Shown in pieces: positions 17,458 through 23,808 of a DNA stretch of 37,618 bases. Each line of letters starts with the position of its first letter. Position 1 is the stretch's first letter. The translations under genes were made by a program, and so were the position numbers. The notes under the pieces were generated by a model. That model had not been told where the DNA came from, did no database searches, and was given only the letters and a program-made list of their open reading frames with translations. The DNA is from an uncultured Pseudoflavonifractor sp. (lineage in GTDB: Bacteria > Bacillota > Clostridia > Oscillospirales > Oscillospiraceae), in contig CANDEE010000011.1 in assembly GCA_947383685.1 (NCBI GenBank), positions 1 to 37,618 of the forward strand. The letters run 5' to 3'.

Positions 17458-18591
17458 CTACGCCAAGGGCAGCTCCAGCACATCCAGCGGCCTCAAGGCT
17501 CCGGGCGCCTGGCCCGTTTTCAGAAATCCGCACCGGCGGTAGAACCGCTGGGCCGGCTCGTTTCCGGGGTCGCAGAGAAGCCGCAGCCGCTTCCGGCCCA
17601 TGGGCTGGTATACGCTCACCGCTTGCCCCAAGAGCTGGGCGCCGATGCCCTTTCTCCGGTAGTCGGGCCGCAGGTAGAAGAAGGGGATGTACCCCGTTCC
17701 CTCCCGCGCACCCTGGAGGGTATCCAATTGTAACACGCCTACCGCCCTGCTCCGCAGCATGACCTGTTGGAGGGCGCGCCGGTCCCATTGAGACTGCTCC
17801 CGGGCCTCGGTCAGGAATCCGGGCCCGTCAAAGCCGCGGAGGGAGCCGTGGACGGACTCCCAGGCATCCTTTCGGGCGTCACAGTAAAATTTGGCGTCTG
17901 CCTCTTTCCCTGGGTCCATGGCCCGGAACCAGACCAGAGGCGGCGTTTCCCGGCCCTCCCGCAGTCCGGCGGAGGCAAGCTCCGGGGACAGATGGGAGGC
18001 GTCGTTCTCAAAGAGAACGCGAAACTTTCCATCCTGTATTTCGTAGCAGGACACGGCGGTGTTCGCTCCCAGGGGCAGGTCGGTGACTTGGCTGGGGTGC
18101 TTGCCCCGGAGGGCGGCCTGGAAGCAGTGGATCGCCATGGCGTGGGAGAAGATGGCTATGTTTATGGACGGATGGTTCGCCGCTGCCCGAAAGACGGCAG
18201 GGGCCACCCGGTCCGCTGTTTGCTGAAAGGTTTCTCCTCCCTTGGGCGCCCACTGGGGGGAGTAGGAGAAAAAGGCATTGTAGAGGCCGGGGTGGTGGTA
18301 GGCAAGGTCCCCATAGGGGACGTTGGTCCACTCACCCAGATGGATTTCCCGAAAAGCCGGGTCGGGATGAAGGACCAATCCCTTGGGGACGGAGATAGCC
18401 TGGGCGGTCTCCATGGCCCGGCTCAAATCGCTGGAATAGACCGCCTGAATGGGTATGTCCTGAAACCGCCGCTCCAAAGCGGCGATCTGCTCCCGGCCCA
18501 GCCCGGTCACGTGCCCATCGTACCAGCCCAGAATCCGGCGGTACAGGTTGCCCTCGGACTGGGCGTGGCGGATGAGGTAGATTCGGGTCAT
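17458..18591 (-). CDS. Histidine phosphatase fused to GNAT acetyltransferase
   Basis: A 377-aa two-domain protein starting at the ATG at 18591. Residues 1-~200 form a phosphoglycerate-mutase-like histidine phosphatase: LIRHAQSEGN holds the phosphorylated His, and the Glu in FREIHLGEW and the His in IFSHAMAIH complete the site. The C-terminal ~150 residues are a GNAT domain with the acetyl-CoA loop RPDYRRKGIGAQLLGQA and the end motif NEPAQRFYRRCGFLKTG. Both active sites look intact. The substrates are unknown. It is the last gene of the minus-strand operon and lies about 40 bases after the OMP-decarboxylase-like gene. The fusion may join removal of a phosphate and acetylation of one metabolite, but that is inference. 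Confidence 0.88.
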   Translation of the reverse strand: MTRIYLIRHAQSEGNLYRRILGWYDGHVTGLGREQIAALERRFQDIPIQAVYSSDLSRAMETAQAISVPKGLVLHPDPAFREIHLGEWTNVPYGDLAYHHPGLYNAFFSYSPQWAPKGGETFQQTADRVAPAVFRAAANHPSINIAIFSHAMAIHCFQAALRGKHPSQVTDLPLGANTAVSCYEIQDGKFRVLFENDASHLSPELASAGLREGRETPPLVWFRAMDPGKEADAKFYCDARKDAWESVHGSLRGFDGPGFLTEAREQSQWDRRALQQVMLRSRAVGVLQLDTLQGAREGTGYIPFFYLRPDYRRKGIGAQLLGQAVSVYQPMGRKRLRLLCDPGNEPAQRFYRRCGFLKTGQAPGALRPLDVLELPLA

Positions 18592-18629
18592 GGGCGGACC
18601 TTCTTTCCGGTTGGATTTACAGACGGGGG

Positions 18630-19412
18630 TCAGAGAATGGTGACGTATTGCCGGAACTCCTCCCGAAGGGACAGTGCGCACTCTCTGGCAGCGGACACAT
18701 CACCGCCCTTGCTCCGGGCGGCAAGGACAGGTCCGGCGGTGCTGACGATGGCTCCCCGGCCATACTGGTCAAAGGCAAAGCGGACGTCCCCAGCTGGGCC
18801 GGAGACCAGCAGGAAGCTGCGCTCCCACCGCTTCCGCATGGTGCGGATGTCGGAGGGATAGGCCCCCTCTGCCGCAATCCCCATCCGGCTATATCCCAGC
18901 CGTCCCAGGTCGTCCTTTCCCAGCCGCTGGGCCAGGTCGCCCACCACCTGGTAGACCAGCCTGTCCCCCGCTACCAGCTCCTGCAGCTCCCCGGCGCTGG
19001 AATTGGCGGTCTTTGCCTGCACAAAAAGGCACTTGTCCTCCTGTCTGCTTGCCTCCAGCACAGGCCCCAGAATGTCGGAGCCAAGATAGCCGCTGACGGT
19101 AAGGCAGTCGGAGGGCAGGACGGGCAGGGAGGCGGGCGGGACCTCGCAGATGGCGGCGTCCAAGATGGTGAAAAGCCCCTGCTCCTTGGCGTAGGCCAAA
19201 ATATCCTCCAGGGCCTTTACGCCCTGCCAGCCCAGACGGACATAGCTTCCCAGCGGGAGCCGCAGGGCAGGAGCCGCGCCCCGGAGGGCCTCCGTCAGAG
19301 ACAGGGCGAAGGGCAGAAAGACCTCCGCTCTTTCCTCTCCGGTAGGAGCCAGCTCCACGGCAATGGGGCATTTTGTGGTTTTGATGAGACTTTGCAGACG
19401 GTCAAAGGACAT
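18630..19412 (-). CDS. OMP decarboxylase-like protein lacking the catalytic motif
   Basis: A 260-aa protein starting at the ATG at 19412 (AAAGGA 9 bases before it). It follows the type 2 PyrF layout: SYVRLGWQGVKALEDIL, DCLTVSGYLGSD, FVQAKTANSS and GRGAIVSTAG align with the family barrel. The active site does not. The family's CVGLDP reads IAVELAP (Ala for Asp near residue 22). The catalytic DAKRGDI reads DAAICEV (residues 85-91), losing the Lys and Asp. NPYLG reads SGYLG and LVPGxGAQGG reads LVSGPAGDV. It is unlikely to decarboxylate OMP. The frame is intact and the barrel segments are conserved, so it appears to be a maintained, repurposed protein rather than a decaying gene. It lies in the same operon as a similarly degenerate dihydroorotase. 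Confidence 0.8.
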   Translation of the reverse strand: MSFDRLQSLIKTTKCPIAVELAPTGEERAEVFLPFALSLTEALRGAAPALRLPLGSYVRLGWQGVKALEDILAYAKEQGLFTILDAAICEVPPASLPVLPSDCLTVSGYLGSDILGPVLEASRQEDKCLFVQAKTANSSAGELQELVAGDRLVYQVVGDLAQRLGKDDLGRLGYSRMGIAAEGAYPSDIRTMRKRWERSFLLVSGPAGDVRFAFDQYGRGAIVSTAGPVLAARSKGGDVSAARECALSLREEFRQYVTIL

Positions 19413-19437
19413 AAGATCAATCCTTTCTGATGAAAGT

Positions 19438-19782
19438 TCAGGAATCTCTGTGGCGGCGCTCCAGGTGTTGGACAAAATAGAGGGCAAAAAGCCCCATCAG
19501 GTTCAAAAAGGTGCTGTCCTCAAAATCCGTAAGGACTTGGGCCAAAAGGTTGAGGAACATCCCGACAAAGATAGCGGAGTAGACAAGGCGGAAGCCCATG
19601 GGGATATCCGGGTCCAGGATGCCGAGAAAGATGGCGGCGGCGGTCCATAGGGCGAAAGAGCCCAGAAAAAAGACGCTGATCCCATCCAAAACGGAGCACT
19701 GAGGGAAAAAGAGCCGCCAGATCAATCCTCCCGCCAGGAGGGAGACAAGGCTGCCGATGAGATAGGACCTGGGAATTTTCAT
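19438..19782 (-). CDS. Small membrane protein, unknown
   Basis: A 114-aa protein with three likely membrane helices: about residues 7-27 (SYLIGSLVSLLAGGLIWRLF), 33-55 (ISVFFLGSFALWTAAAIFLG) and 63-84 (FRLVYSAIFVGMFLNLL). It ends with a hydrophobic, then basic segment (LERRHRDS). It sits between the dihydroorotase-like gene (12 bases) and the OMP-decarboxylase-like gene (25 bases), so it is part of that operon. I recognise no family. It could anchor the neighbouring proteins to the membrane, but nothing in the sequence shows this. Confidence 0.75.
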   Translation of the reverse strand: MKIPRSYLIGSLVSLLAGGLIWRLFFPQCSVLDGISVFFLGSFALWTAAAIFLGILDPDIPMGFRLVYSAIFVGMFLNLLAQVLTDFEDSTFLNLMGLFALYFVQHLERRHRDS

Positions 19783-19794
19783 GCCGCGCTCCTT

Positions 19795-21072
19795 TCACTC
19801 GCTCCGGTAGACAAGCTCTCCGCCTACCATAGTGTATTTGACCTTCCCCTTCAAGGTCTTTCCCGCAAAGGGGGTGTTCCGGCCCAGGGAGAGGAAGCTC
19901 TCCGGCTCCACTGTCCACTCCTGGTTGGGGTCAAAGAGAACAAGGTCGGCCTCCAGGCCGATAGCCAGCCGGCCCGCACTGGGCAGCCGCAGAATGTGGG
20001 CGGGATTGATGGTCAGCTTCCGCAGAATATCAGAAAGACTCATTTCCCCTGTGTGGTAGAGGGCGGTGAGGGAGGCTGCCAGCGTGGTCTCCAGGGCCGA
20101 GACTCCGGCGGGGACCTGAACCAGAGGCCGGGAGGTCTCCGCATCTGCCAGGGGAAAGTGGCCTGAGGCAATGGCGTCAATGGTGTTGTCCTTCAGCCCC
20201 TCGATGATGGCCTCTACATCGGCGGGAGTCCGCAGGGGCGGCTCCAGCCGCGCCGGGGAGCCCTGCTGCAAGACCTCGTTTTCCGTGAAGGTGAAGTAGG
20301 GAGGGCAGGTCTCGCAGGTGATGGGCACGCCCTTTTTCTTGAACCGCCGTATGATGGACACCGACTTGGCGGTGGATACCCGGCAGATGTGAACGGCGGC
20401 CCCTGTCTCCTCTGCCAGCATGGCGTCCCGCATGACCTGTAATTCCTCCGCGATGGCAGGCCGGCCCGGGATGCGGAGCTGCCGGGACACCCGGCCCTCA
20501 TTAATGGCAAAATTCTGGGCAAGGTCGGGGTCCTCGCAGCAGGAGAGTACCGTAAGCCCCTGCCGGTGGGCCAGGATCATGGCGTCCCGGACCAGGTTGG
20601 CGTTGGAGATGGGCCGGGCGTCGGAGAGAGCGGCCGCGCCTGCGGCCTTCAGTTCCTCGTAATTGCACGGCTCCTGTCCCTGGCGGCTCTTGGACAATGC
20701 CGCCACCGGAACGATGCGGGCTGCTCCGGCCTGGGCAGAACGTTCTTTGATGTAGGCTATGCCGCCCGGTATATCGATGGGGGGGTGGGTGTCGGGCATA
20801 CAGGCAATAGAGGTAAACCCGCCCGCCACCGCGGCCCTGACCCCCGTGGCGATGGTCTCCCGGTATTCAAAGCCCGGCTCCATCAGGTGGGCGTGAAGGT
20901 CCACCAGACCTGCGCAGACGGTAAGTCCGGATGCCTTGATAACCTGGGCATCCGGCTCGGAAATATTGCTGCCGATGACGGCGACTGTGCCGTTTTCAAT
21001 GAGAATATCCATCACACCGCCGATGCCGCTCACCGGGTCTACCAGCCGCCCTTGCCGAATGAGGGTCCTCAT
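19795..21072 (-). CDS. Dihydroorotase-like amidohydrolase with degenerate metal site
   Basis: A 425-aa protein with the length and order of a class I dihydroorotase: VDLHAHLMEPG, CMPDTHPPID, PPLRTPADVEAIIEGL, a composite C-terminal sandwich and FLSLGRNTPFAGKTLKG. The site residues are largely lost compared with a standard PyrC such as that of B. subtilis. HxH is kept (H60, H62), but the substrate Arg is Met64 and MPNT reads MPDT. AHCED reads SCCED (Cys178 for a metal His). CHxST reads CRVST (Arg231 for a metal His). SPHHL reads CPPYF. ATDHAPH reads ASGHFPL (Gly304 for the catalytic Asp). Normal dihydroorotase activity is therefore improbable. Non-catalytic dihydroorotase homologues that scaffold aspartate transcarbamoylase exist in other bacteria; no pyrB is visible here. 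First gene of a four-gene operon, with GGAGG before the ATG. Confidence 0.85.
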   Translation of the reverse strand: MRTLIRQGRLVDPVSGIGGVMDILIENGTVAVIGSNISEPDAQVIKASGLTVCAGLVDLHAHLMEPGFEYRETIATGVRAAVAGGFTSIACMPDTHPPIDIPGGIAYIKERSAQAGAARIVPVAALSKSRQGQEPCNYEELKAAGAAALSDARPISNANLVRDAMILAHRQGLTVLSCCEDPDLAQNFAINEGRVSRQLRIPGRPAIAEELQVMRDAMLAEETGAAVHICRVSTAKSVSIIRRFKKKGVPITCETCPPYFTFTENEVLQQGSPARLEPPLRTPADVEAIIEGLKDNTIDAIASGHFPLADAETSRPLVQVPAGVSALETTLAASLTALYHTGEMSLSDILRKLTINPAHILRLPSAGRLAIGLEADLVLFDPNQEWTVEPESFLSLGRNTPFAGKTLKGKVKYTMVGGELVYRSE

Positions 21073-21113
21073 GCCGCCGCGCCTCCTTCCGACCGCTGTT
21101 GCTTTTCCATTTT

Positions 21114-21142
21114 ATTATAGAATAATGGGAAAATTTTCGCAA
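21114..21142 (-). promoter_or_regulatory. SigA-type promoter of the pyrC-like operon
   Basis: On the minus strand TTGCGA (21142-21137), 17 bases, then TATAAT (21119-21114), 42 bases before the first start codon. No PyrR-type attenuator fits in this short leader. Confidence 0.7.
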
Positions 21143-21217
21143 TGGTTTTTGTGTCTTTCGGTCATAATAAAAGTGGGAGCGAGGGCTTCTGAAAAAGCGA
21201 AAAAGAGGTGGGAGCGA

Positions 21218-21391
21218 ATGAAGCAGCATGAGTTTGCCAAGGGCATGACCATGGGTGTAGCCGCGGGAATGGCTCTGGGAGCTATGATGGTGCCCAAAAA
21301 GCGGACCAACGTAAAGCGGGCGGCGGAAAAGGCCATGAAGACAGTGGGCCAGGTCATGGAGGACCTCAGCGACGAGATGGGCCTCCACTAA
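21218..21391 (+). CDS. Small YtxH-like membrane protein
   Basis: A 57-aa protein starting MKQHEFAKGM, preceded by GGTGGGAGCG. One Gly/Ala/Met-rich hydrophobic segment (about residues 9-26) precedes a basic stretch (PKKRTNVKR) and an amphipathic helix. This is the plan of YtxH-like and small tail-anchored Firmicutes proteins. Function unknown. It ends at a hairpin facing sigK. Confidence 0.65.
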   Translation: MKQHEFAKGMTMGVAAGMALGAMMVPKKRTNVKRAAEKAMKTVGQVMEDLSDEMGLH

Positions 21392-21395
21392 GCGG

Positions 21396-21429
21396 CAAAA
21401 GGCGGGACGCTTATGCGTCCCGCCTTTTG
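21396..21429. terminator. Bidirectional terminator
   Basis: CAAAAGGCGGGACGC (21396-21410) pairs perfectly with GCGTCCCGCCTTTTG (21415-21429). It serves the YtxH-like gene on the plus strand and sigK on the minus strand. Confidence 0.9.
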
Positions 21430-21440
21430 TTGAGTAGCTG

Positions 21441-21938
21441 TCAGCAGACCTGGGCTTCCAATTTTTCCTTCAGCTTTTCCAAAGCCTTTTTTTCAATACG
21501 GGAGACATAGCTTCGGCTGATGCCGCACTTCTGGGCGATTTCCCGCTGGGTTAGAGGATTTTCGCCCGTAAGCCCGTACCGCAGGGTAATGACCAGCTTT
21601 TCCCGCGGGTCCAGACATTCCTCCACGCATACCCGCACCGCCTGTCCCGCGTCCTTGGCGGAAAGCTCCTCCAGCATATTGTCGTCTACCCGGATTACGT
21701 CCATAAGGGACAGAGAGCCGCCCTCCCCCTCGGAATCCAGGGTGTCGGACAGGGAGACCTCGCCCTGGAGCTTGCGCATACTTCTGAAATGCATCAGAAT
21801 TTCGTTTTCGATGCACCGGCTGGCATAGGTTGCCAGTCTCACATTCCGGTCCGGCTTAAAAGTGGAGATACCCTTGATAAGTCCGATGGTACCAATGGAG
21901 ATCAGGTCGTCCTGGTCCCCCTGAGTATAGTATTTTTT
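21441..21938 (-). CDS. sigK: sigK 3' segment (RNA polymerase sporulation sigma factor SigK, C-terminal part)
   Basis: This segment encodes the last ~164 residues of SigK, the late mother-cell sporulation sigma factor. It begins inside region 2 at KKYYTQGDQDDLISIGTIG and runs through RLATYASRCIENEILMHF. It ends with the region 4 helix-turn-helix TQREIAQKCGISRSYVSRIE. It has no start codon of its own: reading upstream, the frame meets TAA four codons before the Tyr pair, just inside the inserted element. The matching N-terminal part is at 30427-30633 on the same strand. Removing the DNA between them would join HIVKK to YYTQG and give a 230-aa protein, close to the 241 aa of B. subtilis SigK. 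An internal GTG (21839) could give only a truncated product. Confidence 0.93.
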   Translation of the reverse strand, partial: KKYYTQGDQDDLISIGTIGLIKGISTFKPDRNVRLATYASRCIENEILMHFRSMRKLQGEVSLSDTLDSEGEGGSLSLMDVIRVDDNMLEELSAKDAGQAVRVCVEECLDPREKLVITLRYGLTGENPLTQREIAQKCGISRSYVSRIEKKALEKLKEKLEAQVC

Positions 21939-23557
21939 GAACGGTTACCACGAAAGGAGGAATTGGGGCGGTCAAAAACGACCCCCAGAGGGTCGCCAAA
22001 TTTCAGGTGTATTTCAAGGCATATCCGCTCTTTTGTGCTCTCTTTTTTCACAATAATGTGATCTAAAATGGTGGTCACCAGTTTGGAGTCAATACCGTCC
22101 GCAAAGGTCAATTCCCGTTCCAGCGCCTCCCGTATCTTGGCAAGCTGTCCGTCGGTGATGCCGCTGCGCTGTTCCTCACCCCGGAGTTCTTTCAAAGTTT
22201 GTTCCAGCCGTTCCATCTGTTCGTTGAAGCCGTCATTTCGCTGTTTGAACTCAGTCTTGGATAGGATGCCGTCGATGCTCATTTCCAGCAACCGGTCTTT
22301 TTTCGCGGCTATGGCGTCCAGCTCGGCTTCGAGCCGGTGAATATCCTTGCCATAGTCATGCTCCTGAGGGACAGCTTGAAGAACCGTCAGTACCGCCTGA
22401 ATAATTGCGTCTCGATCCTCTACCATGTTAGTAAAAATATCGGCCATGATTTGATTTAGTTCCTCGGTGCGGAGTTGAGGAGCGGAACAGGCCGCCCGCC
22501 CCCGGTTGCGGTAAATACGGCACTGCCAGACCTCTTTCCCGCTGTCCAGCACCTGCCGGTGAAAGCTGGTTTGGTGCTCCTCACAGATGATTTTTCCGCT
22601 GTAAGCATATCGGTTATGAAAGCTGGCTCCGTTCGCTCTGGCCTTGGCTTCTGCACTGCGCTTTTTGTAAATGGCATTGGCTCGATCCCACAGTTCTTCA
22701 GATACGATAGCTGGGATGGAGGGGTCGGGGTACATGATCCACTCGCTCTCGTCCAGAAATATCTTCCGCTTGGTGCGGTAATCCACGGTTTGGGACATAT
22801 TGGCGCAGTACCAGCCCTTGTATTTGGGATTGCAGAGAATGTGGCGAATAGTCAGCACATTGAAGGCGTTTCCCTGACGGCTTCGGTAACCCTCGTCATA
22901 GAGAATTTTGGAGATGGTGCGGACGCCAACGCCTGTATTGGCGTATAGGTCGAAGATGCGGCGGATAATGACCGCCTCATCCTCATTGATGGTAAGCTGG
23001 CAGTCTTTTTTGTTATAGCCCCACAGTCGGTCATTACCCAGTACATGGCCATTCTTGATGGCCTGACGGAAACCGAACTTCAGCCGTTCAGAGAGCTTTC
23101 GCACCTCATCCTGAGCGACTCCGGCCATAACCACCAACCTAAATTCGCTGTCACTATCTAAGGTATTGATATTGTCATTTTGGAATAGTACACCCACGTC
23201 ATGCTCCAGCAGTTCTTGTGTGTACTTGATGCTGTCCAGCGTGGAACGGGAAAAGCGGGATATCTCCTTGGTGATGATAAAGTCAAACCGCCCTGCTTTG
23301 GCATCGGCTATCATCCGTAAGAAGCTATCCCGCTTTTTGGTGCTGGTTCCGCTGATGCCCTCGTCTATGTAGCCCTCCACATAAGTCCAGTTGGGCTTGG
23401 AGTGGATCAGCTCAGTGTAGTATTGAACTTGATTTTCCAAACTATTGAGCTGCTCGTCCTTGTCGGTGGAGACTCTGGCATAAAAAGTCACCCGAAGGGG
23501 CAGGTCAAAGATGGTCTTTCCGTTTCGCAGTTCATTGCGTATCCTGAGCACATTCAA
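21902..23557 (-). CDS. Large serine recombinase 1
   Basis: A 551-aa site-specific recombinase, the best candidate for excising the element because it abuts the junction. The resolvase domain has the catalytic Ser30 in TFYARVSTDKDEQ, then YIDEGISGTSTKKRDSF and IITKEISRFSRSTLDS. The recombinase domain follows (WGYNKK, RHILCNPKYKGWY), then a zinc-ribbon-like part (CEEH...WQC...AAC) and a coiled coil. The start is TTG at 23557, with AGGAGGTG 7 bases before it. The frame runs through the junction: the final ~13 residues (NTILRGTRTT end) are encoded inside sigK in another frame. In the excised circle the frame would instead continue about 30 residues into the right end. It overlaps the 64-aa gene upstream by 26 bases. 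Confidence 0.93.
   Translation of the reverse strand: MNVLRIRNELRNGKTIFDLPLRVTFYARVSTDKDEQLNSLENQVQYYTELIHSKPNWTYVEGYIDEGISGTSTKKRDSFLRMIADAKAGRFDFIITKEISRFSRSTLDSIKYTQELLEHDVGVLFQNDNINTLDSDSEFRLVVMAGVAQDEVRKLSERLKFGFRQAIKNGHVLGNDRLWGYNKKDCQLTINEDEAVIIRRIFDLYANTGVGVRTISKILYDEGYRSRQGNAFNVLTIRHILCNPKYKGWYCANMSQTVDYRTKRKIFLDESEWIMYPDPSIPAIVSEELWDRANAIYKKRSAEAKARANGASFHNRYAYSGKIICEEHQTSFHRQVLDSGKEVWQCRIYRNRGRAACSAPQLRTEELNQIMADIFTNMVEDRDAIIQAVLTVLQAVPQEHDYGKDIHRLEAELDAIAAKKDRLLEMSIDGILSKTEFKQRNDGFNEQMERLEQTLKELRGEEQRSGITDGQLAKIREALERELTFADGIDSKLVTTILDHIIVKKESTKERICLEIHLKFGDPLGVVFDRPNSSFRGNRSKNTILRGTRTT
21933..21941. other. Element/sigK junction, left attachment site
   Basis: On the minus strand the element sequence ACCGTTC meets AAAAAATACTATACTCAG of sigK. 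The crossover most likely lies in the A-tract, whose AA is shared with the right junction. Confidence 0.75.
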
Positions 23558-23726
23558 GTGCCGACACCTCCTTTGTCAAGCACACAGGATACCGCAAAAG
23601 GGGCGGTAAGTCTATCACAGAATGTACCAAATCAAAGGCTTTCAAATAGGTGGTTTTTGATATGAGTCCGGCCTCTTGAAGTCGCTCTAATAAAACACTA
23701 AGCAGTTCTCGCTGTGTGCTTTCCAA
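23532..23726 (-). CDS. Small recombinase-associated protein
   Basis: A 64-aa protein with a TTG start and AGAGGTG 7-10 bases upstream. The stretch LLERLQEAGLISKTTYLKAF resembles the short helical SHOCT-like pattern also seen near the start of the KilA-N protein here (LLQQGIISQEEFERYD). Its 3' end overlaps recombinase 1, suggesting coupled translation. It may be a recombination accessory or directionality factor, but that is inference from position. Confidence 0.6.
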   Translation of the reverse strand: MESTQRELLSVLLERLQEAGLISKTTYLKAFDLVHSVIDLPPLLRYPVCLTKEVSALECAQDTQ

Positions 23727-23764
23727 ATTGCATCACCTCTTTTCTGACGGTATGAGTAGAAATA

Positions 23765-23798
23765 CAAAAAAATGCCGGGCAGATCACCACCCGGCATT
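23765..23798 (-). terminator. Terminator after recombinase 2
   Basis: AATGCCGGG (23771-23779) and CCCGGCATT (23790-23798) form a 9-bp stem. On the minus strand it is followed by TTTTTTTG. It separates the recombinase 2 unit from the recombinase 1 unit. Confidence 0.85.
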
Positions 23799-23808
23799 AT
23801 TGAAAGAA

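Noticed and set aside
19795..21072. Functional pyrC, and pyrF at 18630-19412, as a working pyrimidine operon
   Set aside because: The overall similarity is clear but the metal-binding and catalytic residues are replaced in both, so the standard activities are not claimed and no gene symbols are given.
23735..23760. CATACCGT before the 64-aa/recombinase 1 genes on the minus strand, resembling the SigE -10 box
   Set aside because: A SigE-dependent promoter would suit developmental excision, but no matching ATA-type -35 element is found at the right distance, so it is not called.
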